64,000 nt of DNA from Hyphodiscus hymeniophilus (lineage: Eukaryota; Ascomycota; Leotiomycetes; Helotiales; Hyphodiscaceae). Under the pieces are notes generated by a model, which was not told where the DNA came from, made no database searches, and was given only the letters and a program-made list of their open reading frames with translations. Shown one piece after another: positions 62,008 through 64,000 of this stretch (position 1 is the first letter of the stretch; each line of letters opens with the position of its first letter). Made by a program: the position numbers and the translations under genes. The stretch spans positions 496,001 through 560,000 of the forward strand of contig VNKQ01000019.1 in the NCBI GenBank assembly GCA_016508695.1, read 5' to 3'.

Positions 62008-62637
62008 ATGGCAACCACAGACGTGTAAGTACCCACAGCTCACCCCCACCCACCCTTCTGACAGCGGCAGCGGGTCAATCCCCCGGTCACATCAACCTCG
62101 ACCTCCATTCTGTCCACTTCTTCTTCAAGTCTTGCTTCGAGCATTGCCTCGTCGATCACCTCGCACGCCACTATCAGCTCTTCGATCACGAGTAAACCAC
62201 CCAGCAACTCGACCACAATCATCGTGACCTCCACACCATCCAGCTCTGGAAATTTCACGACCAAGCCACCGCCTCTTACCAATACCTCCATGCCAGTCAC
62301 GACCAAGCACCGCAACCAGACCACTTCATTGGGTCCGTTCACCAACGCAACGACGACAGTCATCCCGATCACCACGACTGCTGTTATTACCAGTGATGGC
62401 TCCGTCATCACTACGCCAATCGTTACTTTGGCTACTGTCACCTCACCTGGCGGTGGCGGTGGCGGCAGCGTCGTCGTCACTACATTACCAAATGGCGAGG
62501 TAGTTACGTCGACCACCGCTCCTGAAGCAACTGGTACTGGCATCGTGCCTATCACCGCCAGTGATGGGCATCGCAACCGCGCATTCGCGATTGGTGCTTT
62601 GGGAGCATTCGTTGCTGCGTATTTCTGCGCTATATAA
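62008..62637 (+). CDS. Ser/Thr-rich protein with C-terminal GPI-like tail
   Basis: The C-terminal 190 residues are firm as an open frame: Ser/Thr-dominated repeats (SSSSLASSIASSITS, TTTVIPITTTAVITSDGSV), possible N-glycosylation sites (NSTT, NFTT, NQTT, NATT), a Gly6 run, and a hydrophobic end after a basic pair (RNRAFAIGALGAFVAAYFCA) as in GPI-anchored or tail-anchored surface proteins. The 5' end is uncertain. I propose ATG at 62008 (MATTD), donor at 62023 (GTGTAAGT) and acceptor at 62064 or 62070, all in phase. But this gives no signal peptide, which such a tail would normally require, so another first exon may exist. No enzyme domain is visible. It could be a cell-wall mannoprotein; that is inference from composition. 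Confidence 0.55.
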
Positions 62638-63648
62638 TATTGATTGGTTCCCTGTACGAATTTTCCTTGTGTAAGGGCGTTAGGTCATGATTTAGTCTTT
62701 GGTTTTCGTTAGGTGGGATAAGAACATAGAGGACGGGGTTTGGATTCAACGCAGTGAATAGGGGATAAAACAATAATGCCTAATAAATAATGATAATCTA
62801 ATCTTTTTTTTTTGTGAATCTGCTCCCACTCGCTAATTGCATTCTTTGGTCTTTTCCGATTGGAGAGTCGCTTGGGTGGAAGTGCATCCACTAGCTTCTA
62901 CTCCTTCAACTCAATCACAGGATATGCTCTGAAACAAAATACCTAGTCAGCGTCTAGATATCCCATAGAAAGTACAAGCGGGCTTAGCACATGATGGAGA
63001 GAATTCCATTTGCCATTAGCATTAGGAAGGAGTACTGCTGCGATTGTTCTGGTACAGTTGACTCTTCTCGGTCATGGGCACGTGTCACCAATCTCTTAGG
63101 GAATGGCCGAGAGAGTGGCATAAGGTATATTCTCTGAGCATTGGACAGTCCCCCTGGTGCCCGGCAGCGAAGTGATGAATAATCAACACAATGGAAAAGC
63201 GACATTGTCGAACGAAAAAGTACAGGAACTCGCAATCGCACCACGAGTCCTGTCTTTTAATCGAACCTTACTACTTCGTTTCGAAAATCTTGCGACGAAG
63301 ATAATGGTTTGGTGCCCGGACGCTGAGACGACATTACTGACTCCTCTACATCGAGGGAATTGTGCTGAATGAACTGAGGAGACTATTCAGCGGGTGCTTC
63401 TAGTTTATGACGATCGAACCCACGCTTTCTCTGGAATGCGGCGCACTCCTCGCATTAACCAACATTCCTAACCCATTTGACACGATCATGTCCTATTTAT
63501 TGATGGCTTTAAACCTCGATCCACAGTCAAAAGAATAAGTGCAGTTGCTCTCGTGGTCGATTTCTTTTTTGACTCATCGTAGGGTAAGGAATTCTTTTTT
63601 TAATATCTTGTTGCCGTACACGCTCCTCCCTCCCACATCAGCTCAACG
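62638..63648. other. Intergenic between two Ser/Thr-rich genes
   Basis: A T10 run lies near 62805-62814. Only short frames without motifs are present. The region before 63649 contains TTCTTTTTTTAAT-like AT-rich and C/T-rich tracts suited to a promoter. Confidence 0.5.
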
Positions 63649-64000
63649 ATGAATCAAAGAGGGTCACTGTCGAAGATGGATAGGAGGAATATCCAAACGT
63701 GCTCTCTAAGACCGGATCGAAATCTGTTCCGATTCCACTTCGTCTTCCTAACCCTCGCGTTCCTTCTCCTTGGCAGTTGCGTCTCAACAGCCAATGCAAA
63801 CGCAACAAGTTCAGAGCGAACACCTGGTCCCGAACCAACAACCATCAATACCGGGTCCTCCTCGTCCACATTGCCAATAACGTCTTTGATATCCACGACT
63901 GCAAAAGGAGCCTTGTATGTTGACCTCAATCTGATCTATGCCTCCTGCCCATCAACCTCCCCAGTTCGACCACCTTACCTTAACCCAATTAACACACCAG
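63649..64000 (+). CDS. Start of a secreted or membrane Ser/Thr-rich protein, cut by window end
   Basis: ATG at 63649 opens a frame that stays open to the window edge. After a basic N-region (MNQRGSLSKMDRRNIQ) comes a hydrophobic core FRFHFVFLTLAFLLLGSCVS ending TANANA, a good signal peptide or signal anchor. A Ser/Thr/Pro-rich segment then begins (TSSERTPGPEPTT, NTGSSSSTLPITSLISTT). A GTATGT donor at 63915 and CTTAAC plus ACACACCAG at the very end (63993-64000) suggest an intron running to the window border. The N-terminal stretch before the core is long for a cleaved signal, so a type II membrane anchor is possible. The function cannot be told from the 88 certain codons. Confidence 0.65.
   Translation, partial: MNQRGSLSKMDRRNIQTCSLRPDRNLFRFHFVFLTLAFLLLGSCVSTANANATSSERTPGPEPTTINTGSSSSTLPITSLISTTAKGALYVDLNLIYASCPSTSPVRPPYLNPINTP

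Noticed and set aside
61689..62195. 168-codon plus-strand frame
   Set aside because: It begins outside and crosses the Ser/Thr-rich gene in another frame; its composition is arbitrary and it lacks a motif.
1..64000. Search for CRISPR arrays, prophage, defence islands or a biosynthetic gene cluster
   Set aside because: The sequence is eukaryotic with spliced housekeeping genes; no repeat-spacer arrays, polyketide or peptide synthetases, or clustered tailoring enzymes are present.

Overview
The window looks like nuclear DNA of a filamentous ascomycete (Pezizomycotina; the class cannot be fixed from the sequence alone). The support is: genes split by 45-96 bp introns with GT-AG ends and CTAAC/CTAAT-like branch points, near-balanced base composition, no operons, a Zn2Cys6 regulator, a hybrid histidine kinase, an LTE1-type RasGEF and an ankyrin-DIL protein. 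I assembled 16 gene models by joining open frames at visible splice sites. Gene-poor stretches of 1-9 kb separate them.

Layout: 1-2.1 kb, nothing recognisable; 2.1-3.7 kb (-), a Gln/Pro-rich coiled-coil protein with a GC-AG intron; 3.7-13.1 kb, a gene desert with a 171-bp tandem repeat near 11.2-11.7 kb; 13.1-15.7 kb, a divergent pair of a cytochrome b561-type membrane protein (-) and allantoicase (+); 16.4-19.0 kb (+), an ankyrin/DIL protein; 20.1-22.5 kb (+), a TBC RabGAP; 25.0-28.1 kb, three compact genes (unknown acidic protein, calycin-like protein, LENG1/CIR_N splicing-type protein); 28.7-31.3 kb (+), Sec18/NSF; 32.2-33.6 kb (+), a 3-hydroxyisobutyrate-dehydrogenase-like protein with a duplicated C-terminal domain; 37.2-42.5 kb (+), LTE1; 43.9-47.5 kb (-), a large uncharacterised basic protein; 49.0-55.5 kb (-), a GAF/PAS hybrid histidine kinase; 57.9-60.3 kb (-), a six-exon Zn2Cys6 transcription factor; 61.2-61.5 kb, an 8-bp minisatellite; 62.0-62.6 kb and 63.6 kb to the edge (+), two Ser/Thr-rich surface or secreted proteins, the second cut by the window end.

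Functionally this is an ordinary mixture. Sec18 and the TBC protein serve membrane traffic, LTE1 serves mitotic exit or polarity, the histidine kinase serves stress signalling, and allantoicase serves purine-nitrogen use. There is no sign of a biosynthetic cluster or defence island.

The most striking signal is technical or evolutionary. Three conserved genes (Sec18, LTE1, histidine kinase), and probably a fourth (TBC), each lose frame at a G or C run that is one base too short. The simplest reading is systematic homopolymer undercalling in the assembly; the alternative is real indels. I found no convincing previously undescribed system.
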